From UBA6770 sp965661115 (GTDB taxonomy: Bacteria; Bacteroidota; Bacteroidia; Flavobacteriales_G; Salibacteraceae): a stretch of 6,886 nt of DNA. The translations under genes and the position numbers were made by a program. The stretch covers positions 1 through 6,886 of the forward strand of contig CBFICO010000120.1 in the NCBI GenBank assembly GCA_965661115.1. The letters run 5' to 3'. Positions 1 to 6,494 of this stretch are shown here, piece after piece. The notes below the pieces were generated by a model. It ran no database searches, was not told where the DNA came from, and saw nothing but the letters and a program-made list of their open reading frames with translations. Positions within the stretch are counted from its first letter, which is position 1, and the number at the start of each line of letters is the position of its first letter.

Positions 1-309
1 GAAGAACCCGAGTTTTGGGTGATAAAAGTTTCGGACAATGGCATAGGAATGGACACCAGAACCAAACAGAATTTATTTACAATGTTTTACCGCGGTAGTT
101 CAATAGGTAAGGGCTCTGGCTTAGGATTATACGTTATAAAAGAATCTTTAAAAAGAATAAATGGTGTAATCACTTTAGATTCTGAATTGGGTAGGGGAAC
201 TTCCTTTTTTGTAAAAATCAAAAAAGAGTTTAATGAAACGACTCCAACTAAAACGAATGCAGCTAGCAATGATGTCGGTGTAACCGAGGAAGAGTTAACG
301 CCCGCCTAA
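1..309 (+). CDS. Sensor histidine kinase, C-terminal fragment (HATPase_c domain), 5' end outside window
   Basis: This is the last 102 codons of a sensor histidine kinase. The frame is open from base 1, so the GTG at 19 is internal and not a start. What remains is the second half of the ATP-binding transmitter domain: the G1 box DNGIGM (residues 12-17 of the fragment), an F-box-like NLFTMFYRG, and the G2 box GKGSGLGL, followed by the terminal strand pattern GRGTSFFVKI. The MFYRG-to-GSGLGLY spacing resembles PAS-type or hybrid kinases common in Bacteroidota. A polar tail of about 27 residues rich in Thr, Asn and Glu follows the domain. The sensor part, the phosphoacceptor His and the N-box lie outside the window, so stimulus and partner cannot be judged. 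Its 3' end overlaps the convergent thioesterase gene by 15 bp. Confidence 0.9.
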   Translation, partial: EEPEFWVIKVSDNGIGMDTRTKQNLFTMFYRGSSIGKGSGLGLYVIKESLKRINGVITLDSELGRGTSFFVKIKKEFNETTPTKTNAASNDVGVTEEELTPA

Positions 310-315
310 TTCCTC
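286..315. terminator. Possible weak bidirectional hairpin at convergent gene ends
   Basis: GAGGAA (286-291) can pair with TTCCTC (310-315). TTA and TAA inside them extend the stem after a 3-nt bulge. It lies exactly where the plus-strand kinase and the minus-strand thioesterase end. The plus strand continues with a broken T-rich run, and no clean U-tract is seen on either side, so function as an intrinsic terminator is only a guess. I see no better terminator for either gene. Confidence 0.25.
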
Positions 316-735
316 TTTCTTGATAACAGCAATGGTCAATCGGGCCTTGCAAACTAGCTTGTCTCTATCCGATCGGATTTCAATGTCCCACACGTGGTTT
401 TTTCTGCCTAAGTGAATAGGGGAGGCTTTACCAGTAACCAATCCAGAGCGTACTGGACGTAAGTGATTAGCATTGATATCTAAACCAACGGTAACGTATT
501 TGTTGGTATCCACCACATAATGACTGGCAATAGAACCGAGCGATTCTGCTAAAACCACCGAAGCACCGCCGTGTAAAATACCGTAGGGTTGAACTGTACG
601 CTCATCTACTGGCATGGTTCCTTTTATGTAATTGTCGCCAATTTCGGTAACCTCTATACCCAAAGCGTCGTGAATAGTGCCAACTGCTAATTTTTTGCTC
701 TGAGCCAGGTCTGGATTTCCGTGCCAAATACTCAT
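295..735 (-). CDS. Hotdog-fold acyl-CoA thioesterase, MenI/YdiI-like (PaaI superfamily)
   Basis: The 146-residue product is a single hotdog domain, the usual length for YdiI/MenI/EntH-type thioesterases. The signature QPYGILHGGASVVLAES (residues 49-65) matches the family active site, with Gln49, His55 and the candidate catalytic Glu64 on the central helix. VGLDINANH (83-91) and the later HLGRKNHVWDIEI strand also match. Members hydrolyse acyl- or aroyl-CoA; MenI cleaves 1,4-dihydroxy-2-naphthoyl-CoA in menaquinone synthesis, and EntH proofreads siderophore synthesis. No men gene is visible here, so the substrate is inferred and a general cytosolic thioesterase is possible. I chose the ATG at 735, which overlaps the upstream stop as TAATG and suggests translational coupling. 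The frame is open upstream to a TTG at 753, but that would overlap the lipoprotein gene by 19 bp. It is the last gene of the pyrG operon. Confidence 0.9.
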   Translation of the reverse strand: MSIWHGNPDLAQSKKLAVGTIHDALGIEVTEIGDNYIKGTMPVDERTVQPYGILHGGASVVLAESLGSIASHYVVDTNKYVTVGLDINANHLRPVRSGLVTGKASPIHLGRKNHVWDIEIRSDRDKLVCKARLTIAVIKKEELGGR

Positions 736-1184
736 TACTCTGCTTTTTCCCAAACGTGCCCTTTAATGTAGGCATCGTGAATTTGTTCTTCGAGGTCGAT
801 TAATTCTTGAGGTGCGTCCAATAGGTTAATTACTTTTTTGTTGTCTATAACCGTTGTAGTTGAAGGCAAATCCATAACTCCCGGATCGTACTTATCTTCA
901 AAGTTTTTAAAACCAATCTCTTTTGCTTTTTGCAGAATAAGCTGAATTTGAAGCGCATCACAATTGGCGCATGTGTACGAACCTGGCTCTAACTCAAGGT
1001 TAGCAATTACATTTAGCGTTGCAGATCCGTTTTGTAAAACCTTCAATTCATAAGCAGGACATTTTCCCATGCATTGAGATTTTGAAAACTCCAACGCTAC
1101 TGCTGTTGAGTTAGCTGCATCTTTATTGCTTTTGCATGCAAACAAAAACGCAGATAAAGAGAGTAGAAGGAATAAGTTTCTCAT
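735..1184 (-). CDS. Small DUF6438-like lipoprotein
   Basis: This 149-residue secreted protein has a lipoprotein signal peptide: MRN, a hydrophobic stretch at residues 4-16, and the lipobox LFAC with Cys17 as the lipidated residue. The mature part begins KSNKD, without an obvious acidic surface-export signal, so the inner leaflet of the outer membrane or the inner membrane is the likely site. The segment CMGKCPAYELKV (38-49) looks like the C-x-G-x-CPvY core of DUF6438, a domain of unknown function frequent in Bacteroidota. A second pair, CANC (72-75), follows, then a DKYDPGVMDLPSTTTVID region typical of the C-terminal half. The four cysteines in the mature part could form disulfides or bind metal; neither is proven. 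It lies 2 bp after the yidC stop and its own stop overlaps the thioesterase ATG, so it is clearly co-transcribed. Its function is unknown. Confidence 0.82.
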   Translation of the reverse strand: MRNLFLLLSLSAFLFACKSNKDAANSTAVALEFSKSQCMGKCPAYELKVLQNGSATLNVIANLELEPGSYTCANCDALQIQLILQKAKEIGFKNFEDKYDPGVMDLPSTTTVIDNKKVINLLDAPQELIDLEEQIHDAYIKGHVWEKAE

Positions 1185-1186
1185 AA

Positions 1187-3082
1187 CTATTGCTTTGGCA
1201 ATTCTACACCTTTTTCTTTCGCCATTTTTTCTAATCGAGCTTGAAACTTGCTCTTCTTTACAGGCTTTTTCTTGTTCTCCTGAACCATTGCGTGCACCTC
1301 TTCATCGTTTACTAAAAACTTACGGAATGCCCAGTTCTGGCCAATAGAAGTAAGGTTAGCACACAAGTAGTAATAACTTAAACCAGCTGAGTAATTATTG
1401 AACCAAACCAGTAGCATAACCGGCATAAAGTACATCATGATTTTCATCTGCTGCGCTTGCATTTCACCACCGGCTCCCATCGTGCCACTGTTCATGTTAC
1501 TTCTGGTGTAAAAGAACATAGATAACGCCATCATAATGGTAAATAAACTTACGTGGTCTCCGTACAAAGGAATGTTAAATGGTAGTTGGAAAACACTGTC
1601 GTAAGTTGATAAATCCTCTGCCCATAAAAAGCTTTCTCCTCTTAGCTTTATTGAGGCTGGAAATAGCATGAACATAGCATATAAAATGGGCATTTGAAGC
1701 AGCATGGGTAAACAACCCGCCATTGGATTTGCACCAGCTTTTTTGTACAACGCCATGGTTTCTTGTTGCTTTTTCATTGGGTCGGCGTCTTTCAGTTTTT
1801 TGTTGAGTTCTTCTATCTCTGGCTTCAGCACTCTCATTTTAGCGCCAGATAAATAACTCTTGTAGGTAAGTGGTGATAGAATGGCTTTAATCAATAGGGT
1901 TAGCAGTAGAATAATGATTCCGTAAGATACGTTCATCATTGAAAGCAAGTTGAACAATGGCATTACAAACCATTTGCTTACCCAACCAAAAATTCCCCAA
2001 CCAAGGTCAAGTATGCCGTCCATACCTTTTTCGGCTAACAAATCGTACTCATTTGGCCCAAAAAAGAAAGTGAAGTTGCTGGAGTTAGTAGTTGCATTTA
2101 TGGGCATACCAACATTAATAATCATGTTTTTAGTATGTGTACCCGTTTCACCCGCTTTTACTGTTTCTAAAAAACTATTGGTGGATTTAAATGGCTGTTC
2201 GGTTAAAATTGCTGCACTAAAATATTGTTGCTTAAAGGCAATCCATTCCAGGTTTTCTTCTAAGTCAATGCGCTCTGGACTAGCTTCTGAAATGTAATCT
2301 CTGTTGTCGTCAACCGGTTTGAAAAAGATAGAAGTTCTTCGGTCTTCATTTTCAAAGCCTTTTTCGTGTGAAGGAGAGAAGATTTGCCAATACAATTGAA
2401 CGCCATCCCTGTTATCAGCAACCAAGCCGTTTAATCCAACATAGTTTACGGCAAAATCAACATCGTAAGAGTTTCCTTTTAATGCGTATTTAAACTCGAT
2501 GTATTGGTTGGCACCAGCTCGTAGTTTTAGGCTAACCTCTCCGGTATTGTTATCGCCAGAAACTAACACGTTGTTTTTATCCGCTTCAAAGAATAATTCC
2601 GACGTAGTTAACTTACGATTTTGACTAATAAAATCAATGGCAAACTTGCTAGAGTCCTCAGTAAATAGGTACAAATCTGACCCATTGTAGTTTTTAAAGT
2701 CTTTTAGCTGAACCGAAACAGGTCGACCACCGTAGGTAGAGAGTTTTACAATGATTTTCTCGTTTTCTAACGTAATGTATTCGTTAGTGCCTTTTGCACT
2801 GTTGGCAAACTGTCCGTAACGCTCTACTAATGCATTGTTTGCTAGAGAATCTTGGGTAAAAGCCGTGGTGCTATCACCAGCTGCAATTGCTTCAAACTTT
2901 GCAGTTTGATTATCAACTGCTGCTTTATCTTCTGCTTTATTTTGTTGTGCTTCAACAGCGGCTATACTGTCTTGTTGTAATTGCATTTTTTGCAATTCTG
3001 CTTCATTTGGTGCAGAGTAGTAGCTCCATGCAATTAATATGGCTCCAATTAAACCAAAGCCAATCAGACTATTCTTATCCAT
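1187..3082 (-). CDS. yidC: Membrane protein insertase YidC
   Basis: YidC/Oxa1 family insertase of 631 residues, the full length expected for a Gram-negative member. It inserts and folds inner-membrane proteins alone or with SecYEG. The N-terminal membrane anchor is at residues 4-22, followed by a Gln/Ala-rich linker (28-95), the periplasmic beta-supersandwich domain (about 98-350), then the conserved five-helix core. Core landmarks are the amphipathic and first core helices (about 360-405), LTYKSYLSGAKMRVLKPEI with Arg417 aligning to the groove arginine (E. coli Arg366), a charged cytosolic helical hairpin (about 416-450), NPMAGCLPMLLQMPILYAMF (452-471), and helices near 512-526, 549-563 and 565-585. 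The Lys-rich tail (604-626) probably contacts the ribosome. It starts 23 bp after the pyrG stop with no separate promoter seen, and the lipoprotein gene follows after 2 bp. Confidence 0.98.
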   Translation of the reverse strand: MDKNSLIGFGLIGAILIAWSYYSAPNEAELQKMQLQQDSIAAVEAQQNKAEDKAAVDNQTAKFEAIAAGDSTTAFTQDSLANNALVERYGQFANSAKGTNEYITLENEKIIVKLSTYGGRPVSVQLKDFKNYNGSDLYLFTEDSSKFAIDFISQNRKLTTSELFFEADKNNVLVSGDNNTGEVSLKLRAGANQYIEFKYALKGNSYDVDFAVNYVGLNGLVADNRDGVQLYWQIFSPSHEKGFENEDRRTSIFFKPVDDNRDYISEASPERIDLEENLEWIAFKQQYFSAAILTEQPFKSTNSFLETVKAGETGTHTKNMIINVGMPINATTNSSNFTFFFGPNEYDLLAEKGMDGILDLGWGIFGWVSKWFVMPLFNLLSMMNVSYGIIILLLTLLIKAILSPLTYKSYLSGAKMRVLKPEIEELNKKLKDADPMKKQQETMALYKKAGANPMAGCLPMLLQMPILYAMFMLFPASIKLRGESFLWAEDLSTYDSVFQLPFNIPLYGDHVSLFTIMMALSMFFYTRSNMNSGTMGAGGEMQAQQMKIMMYFMPVMLLVWFNNYSAGLSYYYLCANLTSIGQNWAFRKFLVNDEEVHAMVQENKKKPVKKSKFQARLEKMAKEKGVELPKQ

Positions 3083-3105
3083 TCTTCTATTTTAAAATGT
3101 CTTTT

Positions 3106-4719
3106 CTAGGAATTATGTTTTTTAAGCGCTGCTTCAATAAAAGAAACAAACAAGGGGTGTGGGTTAGCCACAGTACTTTTGTATTCGGGATGGAATTGCG
3201 TTCCTACAAACCAAGGATGGCTTGGAATTTCAACAATCTCCACTAATCCTGTTTGTGGGTTTGTGCCGCTGGCAATCATTCCATTTTTCTCAAAATCTTT
3301 CAGGTAGGAGTTGTTAAACTCAAAACGATGACGGTGTCTTTCCTGAATGGTGTTACCTCTGTAAATTTTGGCTGCCAATGTGTCTGCTTTCACATCACAA
3401 TCGTAGGTGCCTAAACGCATAGTTCCACCTTTTTCTGTTACCGATTTTTGTTCTTCCATTAAGTATATCACTGGTTCCGAACTGTTTTCTTCAATTTCGG
3501 TAGTGTGTGCTTCCTTTAGGTTAAGCACATTTCGTGCAAACTCAATAGTGGCACATTGCATTCCCAAACAAATCCCAAAGAATGGAATGTTATTTTCTCT
3601 TGCAAACTTTACGGTTTCAATTTTTCCTTCAATACCACGCTCGCCAAATCCAGGAGCAACCAAAATACCATCTAAGTGACTTAAATGCTCGGCCAGACTG
3701 CCTTTTGAAAGGTTTTCAGAATGGATAAGTTCAACTTTTACTTTGCATTCGTTGCTTGCTCCAGCATGAATAAATGCTTCAAGAATTGATTTGTAAGCGT
3801 CTTTTAATTCAACGTATTTGCCAATCAAGCCAATCGTTACTCTTGATTTTGGGTACTTTACTTTATTCAAAAAGGAAATCCAATTATCCAACTCTGGAGT
3901 TATGTTATCCTCCAAGTTGAATTTATTGAGAACAACTTCGTCCAGTTGCTCTTCTTTCATCAATAGAGGCACTTCGTAAATGGTAGAAGCGTCAATGGAT
4001 TGGATAACTGCTTTTTTAGTAACGTTACAGAACTGAGCGATTTTTCTTTTGATGCCATCACCAAGTTCGTGTGAGGTTCTTGCTACTATAACATCGGGTT
4101 GCACTCCAAGGCTTTGTAGAGTTTTTACAGAGTGTTGCGTAGGTTTGGTTTTTAGTTCTCCGGCAGCTTCAAGATAGGGTATTAACGTTAGGTGAATTAC
4201 CATTGCGCGGTTTTCAAGCTCCAAACGCAATTGACGAACAGCTTCAACATAAGGTAGGGACTCAATATCACCAACTGTTCCACCAATTTCTGTAATTACA
4301 AAGTCGAACTCCCCTGTATTGCCTAGTTTTTTTATTGATTCTTGAATTTCGTCGGTAATGTGCGGAATTACCTGAACTGTTTTTCCAAGATAATCACCTC
4401 TGCGTTCGCGGTTAATCACTTCTTGGTAGATTCTACCTGTGGTTACGTTATTCGCCTGAGAGGTTGGCGTATTCAAAAACCGTTCGTAATGGCCTAAATC
4501 CAAATCTGTTTCAGCTCCATCGTCAGTTACAAAACACTCACCGTGCTCATACGGATTTAGAGTTCCAGGGTCAACGTTTATGTATGGATCTAATTTTTGA
4601 ATGGTTACACGGTAACCTCTTGCTTGAAGTAGCTTCGCTAATGAGGCCGAAATAATACCCTTACCTAACGAAGAGGTTACGCCGCCCGTAACGAAAATAT
4701 ATTTGCATTTATCTGCCAT
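3106..4719 (-). CDS. pyrG: CTP synthase (glutamine-hydrolysing)
   Basis: Makes CTP from UTP, ATP and glutamine, the last step of pyrimidine nucleotide synthesis; cytosolic tetramer. The 537 residues match the family length. The N-terminal amidoligase domain (1 to about 270) carries the P-loop GGVTSSLGKG (12-21), KLDPYINVDPGT (42-53), the Mg-binding region TDLDLGHYERF with Asp72, and TEIGGTVGDIES with Glu144. The C-terminal class I glutamine amidotransferase domain (about 294-535) has the oxyanion region APGFGERG, the nucleophile Cys384 in GICLGMQ, and the His510/Glu512 pair in TQFHPEY. All key residues are present. I chose the ATG at 4719 (MADKCKYIFVTGG), which starts right at the conserved first strand. 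The frame stays open to a TTG at 4746, but that codon lies within the promoter box at 4744-4751. First gene of the pyrG-yidC-lipoprotein-thioesterase operon. Confidence 0.98.
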   Translation of the reverse strand: MADKCKYIFVTGGVTSSLGKGIISASLAKLLQARGYRVTIQKLDPYINVDPGTLNPYEHGECFVTDDGAETDLDLGHYERFLNTPTSQANNVTTGRIYQEVINRERRGDYLGKTVQVIPHITDEIQESIKKLGNTGEFDFVITEIGGTVGDIESLPYVEAVRQLRLELENRAMVIHLTLIPYLEAAGELKTKPTQHSVKTLQSLGVQPDVIVARTSHELGDGIKRKIAQFCNVTKKAVIQSIDASTIYEVPLLMKEEQLDEVVLNKFNLEDNITPELDNWISFLNKVKYPKSRVTIGLIGKYVELKDAYKSILEAFIHAGASNECKVKVELIHSENLSKGSLAEHLSHLDGILVAPGFGERGIEGKIETVKFARENNIPFFGICLGMQCATIEFARNVLNLKEAHTTEIEENSSEPVIYLMEEQKSVTEKGGTMRLGTYDCDVKADTLAAKIYRGNTIQERHRHRFEFNNSYLKDFEKNGMIASGTNPQTGLVEIVEIPSHPWFVGTQFHPEYKSTVANPHPLFVSFIEAALKKHNS

Positions 4720-4743
4720 TTGACTAAGTATTCGTACGGGGTG

Positions 4744-4751
4744 CAAATGTA
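4744..4751 (-). promoter_or_regulatory. Bacteroidota-type -7 promoter box for pyrG
   Basis: On the minus strand this reads TACATTTG, a full match to the TAnnTTTG -7 element used by the main sigma factor of Bacteroidota. The start of transcription would fall a few bases downstream, leaving a leader of about 20 nt before the ATG at 4719. No clear TTG-type -33 element is visible at the expected spacing. No ribosome binding site is seen, as is usual in this phylum. Confidence 0.6.
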
Positions 4752-4836
4752 GTAATTCTCTTGAGGTCGGATAGAGTAGAAGTAGGTTTAAACTTAACTG
4801 TAATACTTAATTGTGAATAACTAATTTGAACAGGTG

Positions 4837-4880
4837 AAAAGCCTAGGTTAACCCATTGCGATTGGTTTACTTAGGCTTTT
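4837..4880 (-). terminator. Hairpin terminator overlapping the kinase stop codon
   Basis: Two 17-nt arms (4837-4853 and 4864-4880) are complementary except at two positions and enclose a 10-nt loop. Read on the minus strand, the second arm ends in GGCTTTT, then CACC, so the U-tract is short but present. The TAA stop of the histidine kinase (4871-4873) lies inside the first arm. Because the arms begin with AAAA and end with TTTT, the structure could act on either strand. It separates the kinase from the pyrG promoter. Confidence 0.65.
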
Positions 4881-6211
4881 ATTCTTGGGAGTGCAAGTTC
4901 TACGGTTGTACCTATACCCAAATCGCTTTTTAACGAGAATTTTCCAGCGTGTTTTTCAATAATACTCTTACAAATTTGGAGTCCTATCCCTAGACCTGTC
5001 GTGCTTTTTACTTTCGTTGAGTTGATAGGTTCCGCAGATACCATTATTTCGCGCACTTTTTCACCAGACATTCCCACTCCATAGTCTCTAAAAGTAAGCA
5101 CTACGTCATCGTTAAGTTTTTTACCCTTAACTTCAATAATGGAATGATCTTCAGAGAACTTAATTGCGTTTGAAATAACATTGCGTATTAATGTTTGAAA
5201 CAGTAGTTTATCGACATTTACATATAGATTCGTTTCTATATCAATGTTGATGTAGATGTCCTTATCAGTTATTTCTTTTTCTAAGAACTTTAATGATTCA
5301 TTTAATAGGTCTTGCAAATAAGTAGGTTTTATGTCAAGAAGAATTTCATTAGCACTGTTTCTTGCATTCTCTAGAACTTCATCCAATAATTGAATACCAC
5401 GTTCACTTGCTTTTATAAGGTGTTCGCGATATTCAGACTTGCTCATAGTGTTTTCATCTTGCGCAATGTCGGCTAAACCTTTTATTTGAGCAAACGGAGT
5501 TCTTAAATCATGGCCTAATATCCTCATCAATTGAATTTTAGATTCATTCAGTTCTTTCAATTGAATGTTTCTCATTGCTAAAGCGCTATTATGCTTTGAA
5601 ATTTTTGAGTTTAATCTAAGATTCATCATGTAAATCATATACCCTAAAAATCCAGCCGCACTATTAACAGAGAGGTAAAAAGCAAATTGAGCATAAGGAT
5701 AACTGCCTTTGGTAAGTATTGCGCTCATTATGGTGAAAAGAACATTAAGCAAAACAAACATTAGCATATGGAATGGTCTAACTAAAACACCAATACCTAA
5801 AGTTAGAATTAGTGAAAGTAGTTCTACTTTTAAATAATAGGGTTCAAAAGGGAGGCTCATTTCCATTATGCGAAAAGGCATAGAAATATAGATACTGATT
5901 AGTACCATGTAGAAGGTGATAATTAGAATTCGTTTCAAATTGAAATTGAAAAGATAGTAGCCAGATAACAAAAAGCTTATAACTATAAGTTTAACTATGT
6001 CCTTTATAAAAAATATGCTGTTTTCTTCAATAAAAAATTCCAGATAGGCATCTAATCCAATAAGAAGAGAGATTACAACAATGATTGGCTTGAATAGCTT
6101 ATCGTAATTAGAGTAGTTAACCGGAAGATAGTCCGGCGCGGTAAATATTTTTAAAAACTTTGAGATAACGATTACATTATATTCCTTGCAAATTTTATTG
6201 CAAAAGAGCAT
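4871..6211 (-). CDS. Orphan membrane-bound sensor histidine kinase
   Basis: Complete 446-residue kinase. The N-terminal half is a membrane sensor with about six hydrophobic segments (near residues 40-60, 66-88, 93-111, 128-146, 148-167 and 174-196), very short loops and no large periplasmic domain. A helical linker (198-228) leads to the dimerisation domain with H-box LGHDLRTPF, where His234 is the phosphoacceptor. The ATPase domain has N-box NVISNAIKFS (Asn344, Asn348), G1 box DYGVGM (Asp376) and G2 box GLGIGL (406-411), so it should be catalytically active. No receiver or output domain is attached and no response regulator lies in the window. The signal is unknown; a membrane-embedded or intramembrane cue is an inference. 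The ATG at 6211 is the only Met before residue 102. By sampled lines the gene is more AT-rich than pyrG and yidC. I see no clear TAnnTTTG box upstream. Confidence 0.93.
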   Translation of the reverse strand: MLFCNKICKEYNVIVISKFLKIFTAPDYLPVNYSNYDKLFKPIIVVISLLIGLDAYLEFFIEENSIFFIKDIVKLIVISFLLSGYYLFNFNLKRILIITFYMVLISIYISMPFRIMEMSLPFEPYYLKVELLSLILTLGIGVLVRPFHMLMFVLLNVLFTIMSAILTKGSYPYAQFAFYLSVNSAAGFLGYMIYMMNLRLNSKISKHNSALAMRNIQLKELNESKIQLMRILGHDLRTPFAQIKGLADIAQDENTMSKSEYREHLIKASERGIQLLDEVLENARNSANEILLDIKPTYLQDLLNESLKFLEKEITDKDIYINIDIETNLYVNVDKLLFQTLIRNVISNAIKFSEDHSIIEVKGKKLNDDVVLTFRDYGVGMSGEKVREIMVSAEPINSTKVKSTTGLGIGLQICKSIIEKHAGKFSLKSDLGIGTTVELALPRIKA

Positions 6212-6257
6212 AGTTGATTTTGGTTTTAGATAGTAGGCGAGTTTTATCGATAAGTAT

Positions 6258-6289
6258 AAAAAAAGGCGTTGAAAATCAACGCCTTTTTT
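6258..6289 (-). terminator. Strong intrinsic terminator of tRNA-Arg
   Basis: A perfect 8-bp stem (GGCGTTGA at 6265-6272 with TCAACGCC at 6276-6283) closes a 3-nt loop. It is flanked by seven A on the left and six T on the right. On the minus strand it therefore ends in seven U, directly after the tRNA 3' end. The symmetry makes it potentially active on both strands. The kinase gene lies just beyond it, so readthrough from the tRNA promoter should be limited. Confidence 0.88.
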
Positions 6290-6290
6290 G

Positions 6291-6364
6291 TGAACCTGCA
6301 GGGATTCGAACCCCGAACCTCCGCATCCGTAGTGCGGTGCTCTATCCAGTTAAGCTACAGGTCC
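6291..6364 (-). tRNA. tRNA-Arg (anticodon ACG)
   Basis: The 74-nt minus-strand sequence folds into a full cloverleaf. The acceptor stem is GGACCTG/CAGGTTC with one G-U pair, and the D arm is GCTT/GAGC. The anticodon stem is CCGCA/TGCGG with loop CTACGGA, and the T arm is CGGGG/CCCTG with loop TTCGAAT. The discriminator base is A. Anticodon ACG (6328-6330) reads CGU and, after A34-to-inosine editing by TadA, CGC and CGA. The 3' CCA is not encoded (the sequence continues CA and an A run), so it must be added by the CCA-adding enzyme. Confidence 0.97.
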
Positions 6365-6375
6365 AAACTGGGCGG

Positions 6376-6383
6376 CAAAAGTA
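6376..6383 (-). promoter_or_regulatory. -7 promoter box for tRNA-Arg
   Basis: The minus strand reads TACTTTTG, matching the Bacteroidota TAnnTTTG -7 element, 11 bp before the mature tRNA 5' end. A T-rich stretch about 20 bp further upstream (minus-strand complement of 6404-6409) sits where a -33 element would be but lacks the exact TTG. The short distance implies a very brief 5' leader for RNase P to remove. Confidence 0.6.
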
Positions 6384-6439
6384 GATTATTTCTTCATTAT
6401 TAGAAAAACATTTTACCGATTAAATCTAATTCACCTCAT

Positions 6440-6469
6440 AAAAAAACCACTCACGATAACTCGGAGTGG
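6440..6469 (-). terminator. Intrinsic terminator of the TerB-like gene
   Basis: On the minus strand CCACTC pairs with GAGTGG. CGA/TCG extends the stem across a single bulged U, closing a GTTA loop, and a run of seven T follows. It begins 25 bp after the TerB-like stop codon, which is the expected position for a rho-independent terminator. Confidence 0.85.
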
Positions 6470-6494
6470 CTTTCAAAATCTTTTTTGGATTCAA

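Noticed and set aside
1126..1347. Plus-strand frame with a hydrophobic stretch, antisense to the lipoprotein signal peptide and the yidC tail
   Set aside because: The hydrophobicity comes from complementing coding sequence; two real genes with clear families cover the region.
1950..2297. Open frame of 115 codons on the plus strand, antisense to yidC
   Set aside because: It lies fully within the strongly conserved yidC gene and shows no domain, motif or promoter; it is a shadow frame.
2887..3246. Open frame on the plus strand spanning the yidC-pyrG junction
   Set aside because: The Leu/Tyr/Gln-rich product is the reverse complement of the YidC linker and the PyrG C-terminus; no sign of an independent gene.
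4720..4743. Leader attenuation of pyrG by CTP, as known in Firmicutes
   Set aside because: The inferred leader is only about 20 nt, and no terminator hairpin lies between the promoter box and the start codon.
6291..6364. tRNA-Arg as an attachment site of an integrated element
   Set aside because: No integrase gene and no repeat of the tRNA 3' end was found elsewhere in the window; the neighbours look chromosomal.
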